Source of the DNA: Flavobacterium sp.
GTDB lineage: Bacteria > Bacteroidota > Bacteroidia > Flavobacteriales > Flavobacteriaceae
Length of the DNA: 8,975 nt
Assembly (NCBI GenBank): GCA_024709705.1
Contig: JANJWE010000100.1
Location: 1 to 8,975 of the forward strand
Reading direction: 5' to 3'
Shown here in pieces: positions 1 to 8,300 of this stretch. Each line of letters opens with the position of its first letter. The stretch's first letter is position 1. The notes beneath the pieces were generated by a model. That model was not told where the DNA came from, did not search any database, and worked only from the letters and a program-made list of their open reading frames with translations. Both the position numbers and the translations under genes were made by a program.

Positions 1-1
1 C

Positions 2-1897
2 AATTTATCGGTTTCCTTTGGGGGTACGTATTTGTTTGAAGAAGTTACTTTTCGTTTGGGAGCTGGCGATAGAGTAGGATTGGTGGGGAAAAATGGTGCC
101 GGTAAATCTACCATGCTCAAAATTTTGTCGGGCGATATGAAACCCGATTCCGGGAGTATTGCCACGGAAAAGGAAATCAAAATGGGTTTTCTTCGACAAG
201 ATATTGATTTTGAACAAGGGAGAACGGTTTTGGAAGAAGCATATCAAGCCTTTGAAGACATTAAACGAACTGAAAAGCGTATAGAAGAAATCAACCATCA
301 ACTGGCTACAAGAACCGATTATGAAAGTCAGTCTTATTCTGAATTAATTGACGAATTAAGTGATGTAACCCATCATTACGAAGTGTTGGGAGGTTATAAT
401 TATGTGGGAGATACCGAAAAAATTCTTTTAGGTTTAGGTTTCAAACGAGAAGAATTTAACAACGCAACCGAAACCTTCTCCGGAGGTTGGCGAATGCGAA
501 TTGAATTGGCTAAATTACTTTTGCAATCCAATGACATACTTTTACTTGATGAGCCTACCAACCACTTAGATATAGAAAGTATCATTTGGCTTGAGAGTTT
601 TCTGCGAAATTTCCCCGGAGTGGTAGTGATTGTTTCTCACGATAAAATGTTTTTGGACAATGTAACCAATCGAACTATCGAAATTTCCCTCGGAAAAGCC
701 TATGATTTCAATAAACCGTATTCTCAATATCTGGTTTTAAGAGAAGAAATTCGCGAAAAACAATTGGCTACTCAAAAAAACCAACAAAAGAAAATTGAAG
801 AAACTGAGAAATTAATCGAAAAATTCCGTGCCAAGGCTTCCAAAGCTTCTATGGCTCAATCCTTAATTAAAAAATTGGATAAAGTAGAACGCATTGAAGT
901 AGATGAAGACGATAATTCGGTTATGAATATTTCTTTCCCGGTGTCACAAACTCCCGGAAGAGTAGTAATAGAAGCCGATCATGTGACCAAAGCTTATGGC
1001 GATAAAACCATTTTAAAAGATATTTCTCTATTGGTTGAACGAGGGAGTAAAATTGCTTTTGTGGGTCAAAACGGTCAAGGAAAATCTACTTTTATTAAAG
1101 CTATTGTAAACGAATTCAAATATGAAGGCAGTATAAAACTGGGACACAATGTTCAGTTGGGTTATTTTGCTCAAAACCAAGCTGAATATTTGGATGGAGA
1201 AAAAACATTACTAGACACCATGATTGAAGCTGCAACCGATACGAATCGTTCTAAAGTTCGAGATATGTTGGGGGCTTTTTTATTCCGGGGTGATGATGTT
1301 GAGAAAAAAGTAAAAGTGCTTTCCGGTGGTGAAAGAAATCGTTTGGCTTTGTGTAGATTATTGCTACAACCCATCAATGTTTTGTTAATGGATGAACCCA
1401 CCAATCACTTAGATATTAAATCTAAGAATGTATTAAAAGCAGCTCTTCAAAAGTATGAAGGAACCTTACTTTTGGTATCACACGATCGTGATTTCTTGCA
1501 AGGAATGGCCAATGTAGTATATGAATTTAAAGACCAAAAAATTAAAGAGTATTTGGGTGATATTAATTTCTTCTTAGAGCAACGAAACGTTATAAATATG
1601 CGTGAAATTGAAAAGAAAGATGTGGTTTCAACTTCAATTTCTAAAGAAAACAAGTCGGTTTCTTATGAAGATCAAAAGAAAACCAAATCCCTTCAAAATC
1701 GTTTAAGTAAAATTGAAAGCCAAATCAAACAATTGGAAATCGATATTCAAAACGATGATAAAGCCTTAGCTTCAAATTATGATAAGCATATTGAAGATGC
1801 AAACTTCTTTGTGGCTTACAATAAGAAAAAGCAAGAACTCGATAAATTGTTAGAAGATTGGGAAACGGTGCAAATCGAAATTGAAACGCTGCAATAG
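2..1897 (+). CDS. ABC-F family ATPase (YheS-like ribosome-associated translation factor), 5' partial
   Basis: Soluble twin-cassette ATPase of the ABC-F family, whose members bind the ribosomal E site and act on translation rather than transport. Numbering from the TTG at 32, cassette 1 has Walker A GKNGAGKST (19-27), signature SGG (from 150), Walker B LLLDEPTNHLD (170-180) and H-loop VSHD (201-204). Cassette 2 has Walker A GQNGQGKST (345-353), signature LSGGE (from 430) and Walker B with DEPTNHLD (from 454). Both catalytic glutamates are present, and there are no membrane segments. The helical inter-cassette linker contains KFRAKASKASMAQS, which resembles YheS more than Uup. A charged coiled-coil tail fills roughly 525-621. 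TTG 32 is not the true start: the frame is open from base 2 and encodes NLSVSFGGTY, the conserved first strand of the cassette, so only a few residues are missing. Stop is TAG at 1895-1897. An antibiotic-resistance role is possible for the family but nothing here specifically supports it. Confidence 0.93.
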   Translation, partial: NLSVSFGGTYLFEEVTFRLGAGDRVGLVGKNGAGKSTMLKILSGDMKPDSGSIATEKEIKMGFLRQDIDFEQGRTVLEEAYQAFEDIKRTEKRIEEINHQLATRTDYESQSYSELIDELSDVTHHYEVLGGYNYVGDTEKILLGLGFKREEFNNATETFSGGWRMRIELAKLLLQSNDILLLDEPTNHLDIESIIWLESFLRNFPGVVVIVSHDKMFLDNVTNRTIEISLGKAYDFNKPYSQYLVLREEIREKQLATQKNQQKKIEETEKLIEKFRAKASKASMAQSLIKKLDKVERIEVDEDDNSVMNISFPVSQTPGRVVIEADHVTKAYGDKTILKDISLLVERGSKIAFVGQNGQGKSTFIKAIVNEFKYEGSIKLGHNVQLGYFAQNQAEYLDGEKTLLDTMIEAATDTNRSKVRDMLGAFLFRGDDVEKKVKVLSGGERNRLALCRLLLQPINVLLMDEPTNHLDIKSKNVLKAALQKYEGTLLLVSHDRDFLQGMANVVYEFKDQKIKEYLGDINFFLEQRNVINMREIEKKDVVSTSISKENKSVSYEDQKKTKSLQNRLSKIESQIKQLEIDIQNDDKALASNYDKHIEDANFFVAYNKKKQELDKLLEDWETVQIEIETLQ

Positions 1898-1905
1898 TAA
1901 GTAAA

Positions 1906-2292
1906 GTGAATCGGAAAAATCTACATTTGTTAATATCAGTGGCTATTGTAATTCCTGCAGCCCTTTTTTACGGTTGGAATCCGGAATATGTTTTGCCGTA
2001 TTTTTTTGATTTTGAAGTAAAAACAACTGATTTAAAAAGTGTTTTTCGTGCAATTTTGGGACTTTATCTTTCCTTTAGTTTGCTCTGGATTTTGGGAATC
2101 ATGAAGTCAAATTTTTGGAAAGTTGCCACGCTATCCAATGGTTTTTTTATGAGTGGTATCGCTATTGGCAGATTACTCAGTCTGGTATTTGATGGAGAAT
2201 CTTCAGATTTATTTTTTTATGGTTTTTTTGGGGAGGCCATTTTGGCCTGTTTTGCCTTTTATCAATTTAAAAAATACGCCAAATCTATTTAA
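1906..2292 (+). CDS. DUF4345-type small integral membrane protein
   Basis: A 128-residue hydrophobic protein of unknown function. I recognise the DUF4345 pattern: an N-terminal membrane helix ending near FYGWNPEY, then FRAILGLYLSFSLLWILG, then an AIGRLLSLVFDG segment and a last helix before a basic C-terminus (KKYAKSI). Four membrane helices are expected at about 7-26, 46-64, 72-92 and 100-120. The start is GTG at 1906, 8 bases after the ABC-F stop, so cotranscription with the ABC-F gene is likely, although no functional link is known to me. The bases before the start are A-rich, without a Shine-Dalgarno sequence, as usual in Bacteroidota. The 3' end overlaps the 3' end of the convergent acyltransferase gene by 8 bases. 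The family assignment is from memory of the sequence pattern; no biochemical role can be given. Confidence 0.82.
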   Translation: MNRKNLHLLISVAIVIPAALFYGWNPEYVLPYFFDFEVKTTDLKSVFRAILGLYLSFSLLWILGIMKSNFWKVATLSNGFFMSGIAIGRLLSLVFDGESSDLFFYGFFGEAILACFAFYQFKKYAKSI

Positions 2293-3433
2293 ACGGATTG
2301 CGTTCTTTCCACTCAGTTTTAGGTTCTAAGTAGCAGAATAATTGTTTCATTCTTCGGTTTATAAAAGAGTTAGAGTGCTCAATAAATCCAAACATTTCTT
2401 GTGGTTTTGCCCCAACAGAACTTTTTATCTCTAAGGCTGTTCGTGCAAAAACAATTTCTTTAAATCCTTTGTTTATAGAATAGGCAATCATATCGTACAA
2501 CATGTTTAAATACAACATTTTTTCTCGTTGTATAGACTCGTTATACCCTAAAAAATAAGTGTCCATTTGGTAGCCATTTTTGATTAATGTATTAAAACCT
2601 ATAAGTTTTTGATTGTCAAAATAGCCGTAAAATAGAAAGTCATCTTTAAGGTTTTTTTTCATGACTTTAAAATGGTTTTTGGGAAGAAAAAAAGTATTAA
2701 AGGGTGCGTTTTGAGCTACATGATGATACAAGTCGTAAATTGTATCTTCAAGGTTATGTATTTCTTCCAAATTGAGTTTACGCTTTTGAATCCCGTCTCC
2801 TTTTTTGCGACATCTTTTGTATTGGTCACGGTATTTCTTACTCAGTGCATTGAGGTAATCTTCAAAGTTATGCCATTCATTGCACGAACAAAAAATCATG
2901 TTGGGCTGTGTCGAAAACAAATACAAAGCTTCAAAATTATCCGAAGGGAAATGAGTTAAATCGTCTTTCTCAAAGTCTTTAAAGGTGGTAATATGAACCG
3001 GTAAACCTGCTTTTTTTAGTTTGTGTTTGAGTTCAAGACTCACTTCAAAAAGTGTTTGAATTACAAGCGTTTTATTCGCATTGATTTCAAAAGCAAAAGC
3101 ATTTTGACCTGTTAGCATATTATTGCCTATAAAAAGAACATGCGAACAAAACTTTTTAAACATAAAATTGCGAATACTTGTTTTGATACAGCGGTCTCTT
3201 TCTCCAAAGGTTTCCAGTAGATTCAAGTTTAAAAACTGGCTTAAAGCGATTCCTATAAGTTGCGATTGGTCAAAAACACCTATAAAAAAGCACTTCATAT
3301 TTTGCGGTGGAGCATCTTCTAAAATTTTCAAATACCTTTGGGATAAAAAGATATTGGAACGAGCCAATTCATCCCAACCTTCGGGTAAATGAGCTGTTTT
3401 TTCGTAAATAATGTAAGAGTAGGTAGTTTTCAA
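2285..3433 (-). CDS. FemAB-like GNAT-fold N-acyltransferase (peptidogalycan biosynthesis-type)
   Basis: Predicted cytoplasmic acyltransferase of 382 residues when started at TTG 3433. No signal peptide or membrane helix is visible. It resembles the Flavobacteriaceae proteins annotated as GNAT N-acetyltransferase or peptidogalycan biosynthesis protein, related to FemAB-type transferases with two tandem GNAT-like halves. Typical segments are FGERD (76-80), LFIGNNMLTGQNAF (100-113), a conserved EWHNFEDY (186-193) followed by the basic KKYRDQYKRCRKK (199-211), and a C-terminal half with FYGYFDNQKLIGFN. The substrate is unknown; a cell-envelope or amino-acid conjugation role is only inference. An ATG in frame at 3514 would add 27 residues, but that stretch overlaps the end of the DUF1761 gene and crosses an intrinsic terminator, and its translation does not look like the family N-terminus (the conserved part begins near YSYIIYEKTAHLPEGWDEL). 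TTG 3433 is therefore preferred, with moderate certainty. The 3' end overlaps the convergent DUF4345 gene by 8 bases. Confidence 0.8.
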   Translation of the reverse strand: MKTTYSYIIYEKTAHLPEGWDELARSNIFLSQRYLKILEDAPPQNMKCFFIGVFDQSQLIGIALSQFLNLNLLETFGERDRCIKTSIRNFMFKKFCSHVLFIGNNMLTGQNAFAFEINANKTLVIQTLFEVSLELKHKLKKAGLPVHITTFKDFEKDDLTHFPSDNFEALYLFSTQPNMIFCSCNEWHNFEDYLNALSKKYRDQYKRCRKKGDGIQKRKLNLEEIHNLEDTIYDLYHHVAQNAPFNTFFLPKNHFKVMKKNLKDDFLFYGYFDNQKLIGFNTLIKNGYQMDTYFLGYNESIQREKMLYLNMLYDMIAYSINKGFKEIVFARTALEIKSSVGAKPQEMFGFIEHSNSFINRRMKQLFCYLEPKTEWKERNPFK

Positions 3434-3436
3434 ATT

Positions 3437-3467
3437 AAAAAAATCGCTCCACAAATGTAGAGCGATT
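3437..3467 (-). terminator. Intrinsic terminator of the DUF1761 gene
   Basis: Read on the minus strand, an 8-bp perfect stem (AATCGCTC at 3467-3460 pairing with GAGCGATT at 3449-3442) encloses a 10-base loop (3459-3450) and runs into a stretch of seven T (3443-3437). The ascending arm begins 21 bases after the DUF1761 stop codon. Stem, loop and T-run all fit a Rho-independent terminator. It lies just before the preferred start of the acyltransferase gene, and its loop contains a candidate promoter element. Confidence 0.68.
3452..3459 (-). promoter_or_regulatory. Candidate Bacteroidota -7 promoter element (TACATTTG) for the acyltransferase gene
   Basis: On the minus strand the bases read TACATTTG, an exact match to the Bacteroidota sigma-A -7 consensus TAnnTTTG. 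It sits within the loop of the terminator hairpin. Initiation about 5-7 bases downstream would give a leader of only about 12 bases before TTG 3433. No TTG -33 element is found at the usual 17-23 base spacing, so the call rests on the -7 match and its position. Confidence 0.38.
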
Positions 3468-3488
3468 GTACTATAATAAAATGTTAAA

Positions 3489-3977
3489 CTATACCCAACC
3501 GCACAAAAGAGCACCCATGAGTGTCATTACCAGAGTCCAATATCCGGTGTGTATTAGTATATATTTCCATGTTCGGCGTTCAAAAAGACCATTAATAGCA
3601 ATCAAGGGGAAAGCTATGAACAGACCCGACATAAAGCCGTGTAAGGCACCGTGTTTAAACGTTCGGAATGCCATGCCGTAATCATTCATAAAGGCGGTAT
3701 AGGAGGGAAGTGCGTTTTCTACAAATTGAGGTCCGCCAATCATTCCTAAAGGGCCAAATTGGTGTATACAAAGCATTTGAAGGAGTAAAGCCAACATCAC
3801 AGAAAACACATAAGTTAATCCGAAAATTTTGAGCATACTGCCCTTTTTCAAATCTTCTTCAGAAAGACCGGTTTCTTTCATCCAAGCTTTAGCAAAAAAT
3901 ACAGGGCTATACCACAATGACCCAATGATTAAAGGGATAATTGCGGAAACAAAAACTGCAATAAAATTTATTTCCAT
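3489..3977 (-). CDS. DUF1761 domain-containing integral membrane protein
   Basis: A 162-residue membrane protein of unknown function. The DUF1761 pattern is visible: a first helix at 4-22 ending in GSLWYSP (19-25), then AWMKETGLSEEDL (31-43), a second helix at about 50-70, a loop with a KHGALHG motif (108-114), a third helix at about 113-131 and a fourth at about 139-158. The start is ATG 3977, which directly follows a run of seven T; the first residues MEINFIAVFVSA match the expected family N-terminus, so the start looks right. It follows the efflux operon on the same strand but is separated from the tolC-like stop by 72 bases holding a terminator-like hairpin and a candidate promoter, so it is probably its own transcription unit and not part of the pump. 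No frameshift or truncation is seen. Confidence 0.85.
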   Translation of the reverse strand: MEINFIAVFVSAIIPLIIGSLWYSPVFFAKAWMKETGLSEEDLKKGSMLKIFGLTYVFSVMLALLLQMLCIHQFGPLGMIGGPQFVENALPSYTAFMNDYGMAFRTFKHGALHGFMSGLFIAFPLIAINGLFERRTWKYILIHTGYWTLVMTLMGALLCGWV

Positions 3978-4022
3978 AAAAAAAGGTTTTGGTTAGTCTA
4001 TCAAATGTAACACAAAACCTTT
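3978..4022 (-). terminator. Terminator-like hairpin at the end of the efflux operon
   Basis: On the minus strand a 10-bp perfect stem (AAAGGTTTTG at 4022-4013 pairing with CAAAACCTTT at 3991-3982) encloses a 21-base loop and ends in seven T (3984-3978). It begins 27 bases after the TolC-like stop codon. The arrangement fits an intrinsic terminator for the MFP-RND-TolC operon, though the loop is longer and the stem less GC-rich than in a typical strong terminator. The T-run touches the ATG of the DUF1761 gene. Confidence 0.58.
4002..4009 (-). promoter_or_regulatory. Candidate Bacteroidota -7 promoter element (TACATTTG) for the DUF1761 gene
   Basis: On the minus strand the sequence is TACATTTG, an exact TAnnTTTG match, placed in the loop of the terminator-like hairpin and 25 bases before the DUF1761 ATG. 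Initiation 5-7 bases downstream would leave a leader of roughly 18-20 bases. A TTG lies 26 bases upstream of the element, somewhat farther than the usual 17-23, so the -33 match is weak. Confidence 0.42.
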
Positions 4023-4049
4023 AAATTTTACTAATCAAATGGCAATTAA

Positions 4050-5357
4050 TCACTTTACAGTTAAACTTCCTGCCAATTCTTTTAAATTGATTTCAGTTAG
4101 TTTTACAGTCAATTCGGCATTGTTTAATCGCATCACAGCGTTGGTATAGTTTTCTTGAGCGGTACGAAATTCAACAGTAGAAATGGTGCCAATTTTAAAC
4201 TTTTCTAAAGTAATATTCAGATTTTGTTTGGCAATAGTTTCATTTTGTCTTTCTAAATCTAAAAGGGCTAGACTAGAAAGGTAGGTTTGAAATAGAACGG
4301 CAACTTGACTTTGTATGGATTGTTTTTGTTGTTCAATTAAAAATTGAGAATTCTCAAGTTGAATTTTGGCTACTTTTTCATTACGATTTTGATTGAAGCC
4401 GTCAAAAATATTCAACGTAGCTGTAAATCCATAATTGATGTTTCTACCGGTTGATTCTGTAACGAACCCAAATGGAGTTTGAGAGCGAACCAGATTATAC
4501 CCCGAGGTTAAAGTCACTACAGGGTATCGGTTAGCTTTTACTTGTTTCAATTCATACTCCTGAATTTTTTGATTAATAAATTGAATTTGGAGTTGTGGAT
4601 TTTGTTGTAAAGCCAATTCGTTTATTTCATCAAACTTCAAAGTTTGGTCAAGTATAAGTTTTGTATCTACTTTAAAATCGAATTGCGGGGGTTGAACGAG
4701 TAGTTGATTCAATTGTACTTTGGCAATTTGGAATTGCTCTTGAAGTGTTAAACGTAAAGATTTATCGGTATTTAAATCTACTTCGGCATTTAGAACTTCT
4801 AATTTTGAAGCTTTTCCTATCGTAAAACGGTTTTGAGCGGTTTTTAATCGAAACTCAGACACCGAAATAATGCTGTCTATATTTTGAATTTGTTTTTGAA
4901 GGTTTACCAATTGAAAATAAGTTTCATATACTTCACTCAAACGAGTTAATATTCCTACTCGTAGTTCGGATTCACTGAGTTTTATACTTTCTTTTAATTG
5001 TTTATTGCGAGCAAACATTCTGAATCCATCAAAAATAGTCCATTCTAACCCAACGCCATAGTTAATATTGATGTTTTGAGCTCCATCAATTTCTACATTT
5101 TCACCATTAGCAAAGGTTTGATCAATATTCAAAATGGTATTGTTGTTGGTAATAATTCCGTTTACTCTGGGAAGCATACCTGCATTCCCTATAGATTGGT
5201 TTTCAGATGCTATTCGAACCTCGTTTTTAGCAATTTTGAGATCAAAATTATTTTCTAAACATTTCTCTATTGCACTTTCAAGAGTTAGTAATTCTTGTGC
5301 ATTGCTTTGGGTAAAAGAAATATTAAAAATCAGGATTAAATAAAATACGTTTCTCAT
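4050..5357 (-). CDS. TolC-family outer membrane efflux protein
   Basis: Outer membrane exit duct of a tripartite efflux pump, 435 residues, within the normal size for TolC-like proteins. A signal peptide spans residues 1-20 with a likely signal peptidase I site after SNA. The mature protein shows the internal duplication typical of outer membrane efflux proteins. Repeat 1 begins near LTLESAIEKCLENNFDLKIA (25-44) and has a strand motif TIFDGF (107-112); repeat 2 begins near LALQQNPQLQIQ (248-259) and has NIFDGF (316-321). Each strand motif is followed by long polar coiled-coil helices containing RFTIGKAS (177-184) and the equivalent KFKIGTIS. There is no lipobox cysteine after the signal, so it is not an NodT/OprM-type lipoprotein. 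The gene is the last of the operon, starting 9 bases after the RND stop, which makes it the dedicated partner of that pump. A terminator-like hairpin follows the TGA stop. Confidence 0.93.
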   Translation of the reverse strand: MRNVFYLILIFNISFTQSNAQELLTLESAIEKCLENNFDLKIAKNEVRIASENQSIGNAGMLPRVNGIITNNNTILNIDQTFANGENVEIDGAQNININYGVGLEWTIFDGFRMFARNKQLKESIKLSESELRVGILTRLSEVYETYFQLVNLQKQIQNIDSIISVSEFRLKTAQNRFTIGKASKLEVLNAEVDLNTDKSLRLTLQEQFQIAKVQLNQLLVQPPQFDFKVDTKLILDQTLKFDEINELALQQNPQLQIQFINQKIQEYELKQVKANRYPVVTLTSGYNLVRSQTPFGFVTESTGRNINYGFTATLNIFDGFNQNRNEKVAKIQLENSQFLIEQQKQSIQSQVAVLFQTYLSSLALLDLERQNETIAKQNLNITLEKFKIGTISTVEFRTAQENYTNAVMRLNNAELTVKLTEINLKELAGSLTVK

Positions 5358-5366
5358 GATTTTAAT

Positions 5367-8300
5367 TTACAGGGATGATTCTTTATCATATTGGTCCAAG
5401 GTTTGTGCATCGTAAAGATGCTTTTTCTCTCTAGACCACATTAAATATACTGCCGGAATAACATATAAGGTTAAAATTAATGAAAATACAGTTCCACCTA
5501 CAATTACAATACCCATTCCCATTCTGCTTTGCGATGCAGCACCAAGTGAAACAGCAATTGGCATTGCTCCCAAAGCTAGGGTTAAACTTGTCATCAAAAT
5601 CGGTCTTAATCTAGATTCTGAGGCTTTGACCACCGCTTCGTACTTAGAAAGACCTTGTTCTCGCAATTGATTGGCAAATTCTACGATTAAAATTCCGTTT
5701 TTAGTAACAAGACCAATGAGCATTACAGTACCAATTTGACTAAAAATATTCCAAGTTTGATCAAAAAGCCAAAGTGAAAATAAGGCTCCGGCTACTGCCA
5801 TTGGAACAGTTAGAATGATAATCATTGGGTCTACAAAACTTTCAAATTGACCGGCTAATATCAGGAAAATTAAGAGTAAGGCAAGACCAAAAGCAAAAAG
5901 CGTATTTGAGTTACTTTCGGCAAAATCTCTCGATTCACCACCTAAATCGGTTGTGAAAGTATCGTCTAACACTTTTTCTTTGATGCGTTCCATAGCTGCG
6001 ATACCATCACTGATACTTTTACCGGGGGCCAGACCGGCAGATACGGTGGCCGACATGTATCGGTTGTTGTGAAATAATTGAGGAGGACTACTTTGTTCGT
6101 CAATTTGGACTAAATTGTCTAGTTGTACCAATTCTCCCGTAGCGTTTCTTACATACAGTGAAGCGAGGTCTAAAGGTTGATCTCGGTCTTTTTTATCAAA
6201 TTGACCAATAACTTGGTATTGTTTTCCATTCATAATAAAATAACCAAATCGCTGCCCACTTAAGGATAACTGAAGTGTTTGGGCTACATCCATTACAGAG
6301 ATTCCCATAGATTCTGCCTTTTCTCTATTGATGGTAACATAAATTTCGGGTTTATTAAATTTTAAGTTAACATCAGTAATCGAAAAAGTGGGATCTTGAG
6401 CGGCTTCTTCCATAAATTGCGGAATTTTTTCCTCCAATTTTTCAAAGTTTTTTGCTTGTATGATAAACTGAATGGGCAATCCACCTCTTCTGTTTACAGA
6501 AATTGTAGGTTGTTCCGAAACCGTAGTTTTGGCATCTGTGAATCCTTTTGTCCATTGGGTAAGTTTTGCAGCTACATCTTTTTGAGCGTTTTCTCTTTCT
6601 TCGGGGTCAACCAATGAAATTCGGGCAAAACCTCTATTTACAGCACCAACTCCAAAACCGGGAGAGGTTACTATTAAGCTTACTTTCTTTTCCGGAATTG
6701 AATCCGTTATTAACTCGGATAGATTTTGCATAAAGCGATCCATATAATCGTAGGTAGCTCCTTCTTGTCCGGTTACATTTACCAATATCATACTGCGATC
6801 ATCATAGGGTGCGGTTTCCTTTTGTAAGGAGGTATAAAAGTAAAAGGATATTCCTAAGCAAAACAGTAAAATAGGAAAACTCAACCATTTTCGTTTCATA
6901 AAACCTTCTAAAGAACGGGCATAACTTTTGTTGAGATTTTCATAAAAAGGTTCTGTTTTTTCATAAAATTTGGATCGCTTTTGTTTGCCGCCTTTCATCA
7001 AATAGGCATTAAGCATAGGGGTTAAACTCAAGGATACAAAAGCAGAAATTAACACGGCCGCTCCAATAACAATTCCAAACTCCCTAAAGAGTCGGCCTAC
7101 AAATCCTTCTAGGAATATGATAGGAAGAAAAACAGCTGCAAGTGTAACAGAGATAGATATTACTGCAAAAAATATTTCATTAGAACCCTTGATAGCGGCT
7201 TCTTTTGGAGACATACCTTCTTCTACTTTTTTAAAGATGTTTTCGGTTACTACAATTCCATCATCCACAACCAAACCGGTAGCCAAAACAATAGCAAGAA
7301 GCGTTAAAACATTTATGGAAAATCCACAAATGTACATGATAAAAAAGGTAGCAATTAAGGAAACCGGAATATCAATAAGAGGTCTGAATGCAATAGCCCA
7401 ATCTCTAAAAAACAAATAGATAACCAAAGTTACCAATAGTAAAGCAATCAGCAAGGTTTCGGCTACCTCTAAGATAGCTTTTTTGATAAAAATAGTAGTA
7501 TCAATAGCAACATTGAGTTCAAAATCTTTGGGTAAATCTTTTTGAAGCTCTTCATATTGTTTGTAAAAAGCTTCAGAAATATCTAAATAATTGGTTCCCG
7601 GTTGAGGCGTAATAGCCAAACCTATCATGGTTTGACCCGAGTCGCTCAAGCGAGTTTCTAAGTTTTCGGCTTCTAAACTGGCTTTTCCAACGTCTGAAAG
7701 CCGAACGATTTGATCTGCTTCGGTTTTAATGATGATATTGTTAAACTCTTCTTCGGTAGATAAGTTTCCAAGTGTTTTAACAGTCAACTCCGTATTGTCA
7801 CCGGTTAATTTTCCGGATGGAAGTTCTACGTTTTGTTTGTTTAAAGCATTCAAAACATCTGATGCCGTGCAACCGTATGCAGCTAGTTTTGTGGGGTCTA
7901 TCCACAATCGCATAGCATATTTTCGTTGCCCCCAAATTTGTACACTACTAACTCCGGGTATCGTTTGAAGTCTTTGAAGGATAACATTTTCAGCATAATC
8001 TGTGAGTTCCAACACATTTTTATTCTCACTTTTCATGGTCATGGTAAGAATAGGATCTGAATTGGCATCAGCCTTGGATACTACCGGAGGAGCCGTTAAA
8101 TCTTGTGGTAAGCTTCGAACCGCTTGTGAGACTTTGTCCCGAACATCATTAGCCGCTTCTTCTAAGTTTTTACCCAAATTAAACTCAATAGATATTACAC
8201 TGGTTCCTTGAGCACTCGTTGAAGATATATTTCGAATACCATCTATAGAGTTAATTGCTTTTTCGAGGGGCTCTGTAATTTGAGATTCGATAATATCCGC

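Noticed and set aside
32..34. TTG at 32 as the start of the ABC-F gene
   Set aside because: The reading frame is open back to base 2 and the upstream codons encode conserved cassette sequence (NLSVSFGGTY), so the gene begins before the window.
32..1897. Antibiotic-resistance ABC-F (Msr/Vga/OptrA-like)
   Set aside because: The inter-cassette linker looks like the housekeeping YheS type, with no obvious extended resistance-type loop; sequence alone gives no support for resistance.
2234..2254. Possible terminator: AGGCC/GGCCT hairpin with loop ATTTT followed by GTTTTGCC
   Set aside because: Only a 5-bp stem with an interrupted T-tract, located inside the DUF4345 coding region; too weak to call.
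2672..2959. Plus-strand open frame opposite the acyltransferase gene
   Set aside because: It encodes a low-complexity hydrophobic/basic peptide with no family resemblance, antisense to a clear gene. The same reasoning applies to the plus-strand frames opposite the DUF1761, TolC-like and RND genes and to the minus-strand frames opposite the ABC-F gene.
3466..3681. Plus-strand 71-residue open frame over the end of the DUF1761 gene
   Set aside because: Shadow of the real minus-strand gene, with no recognisable protein pattern.
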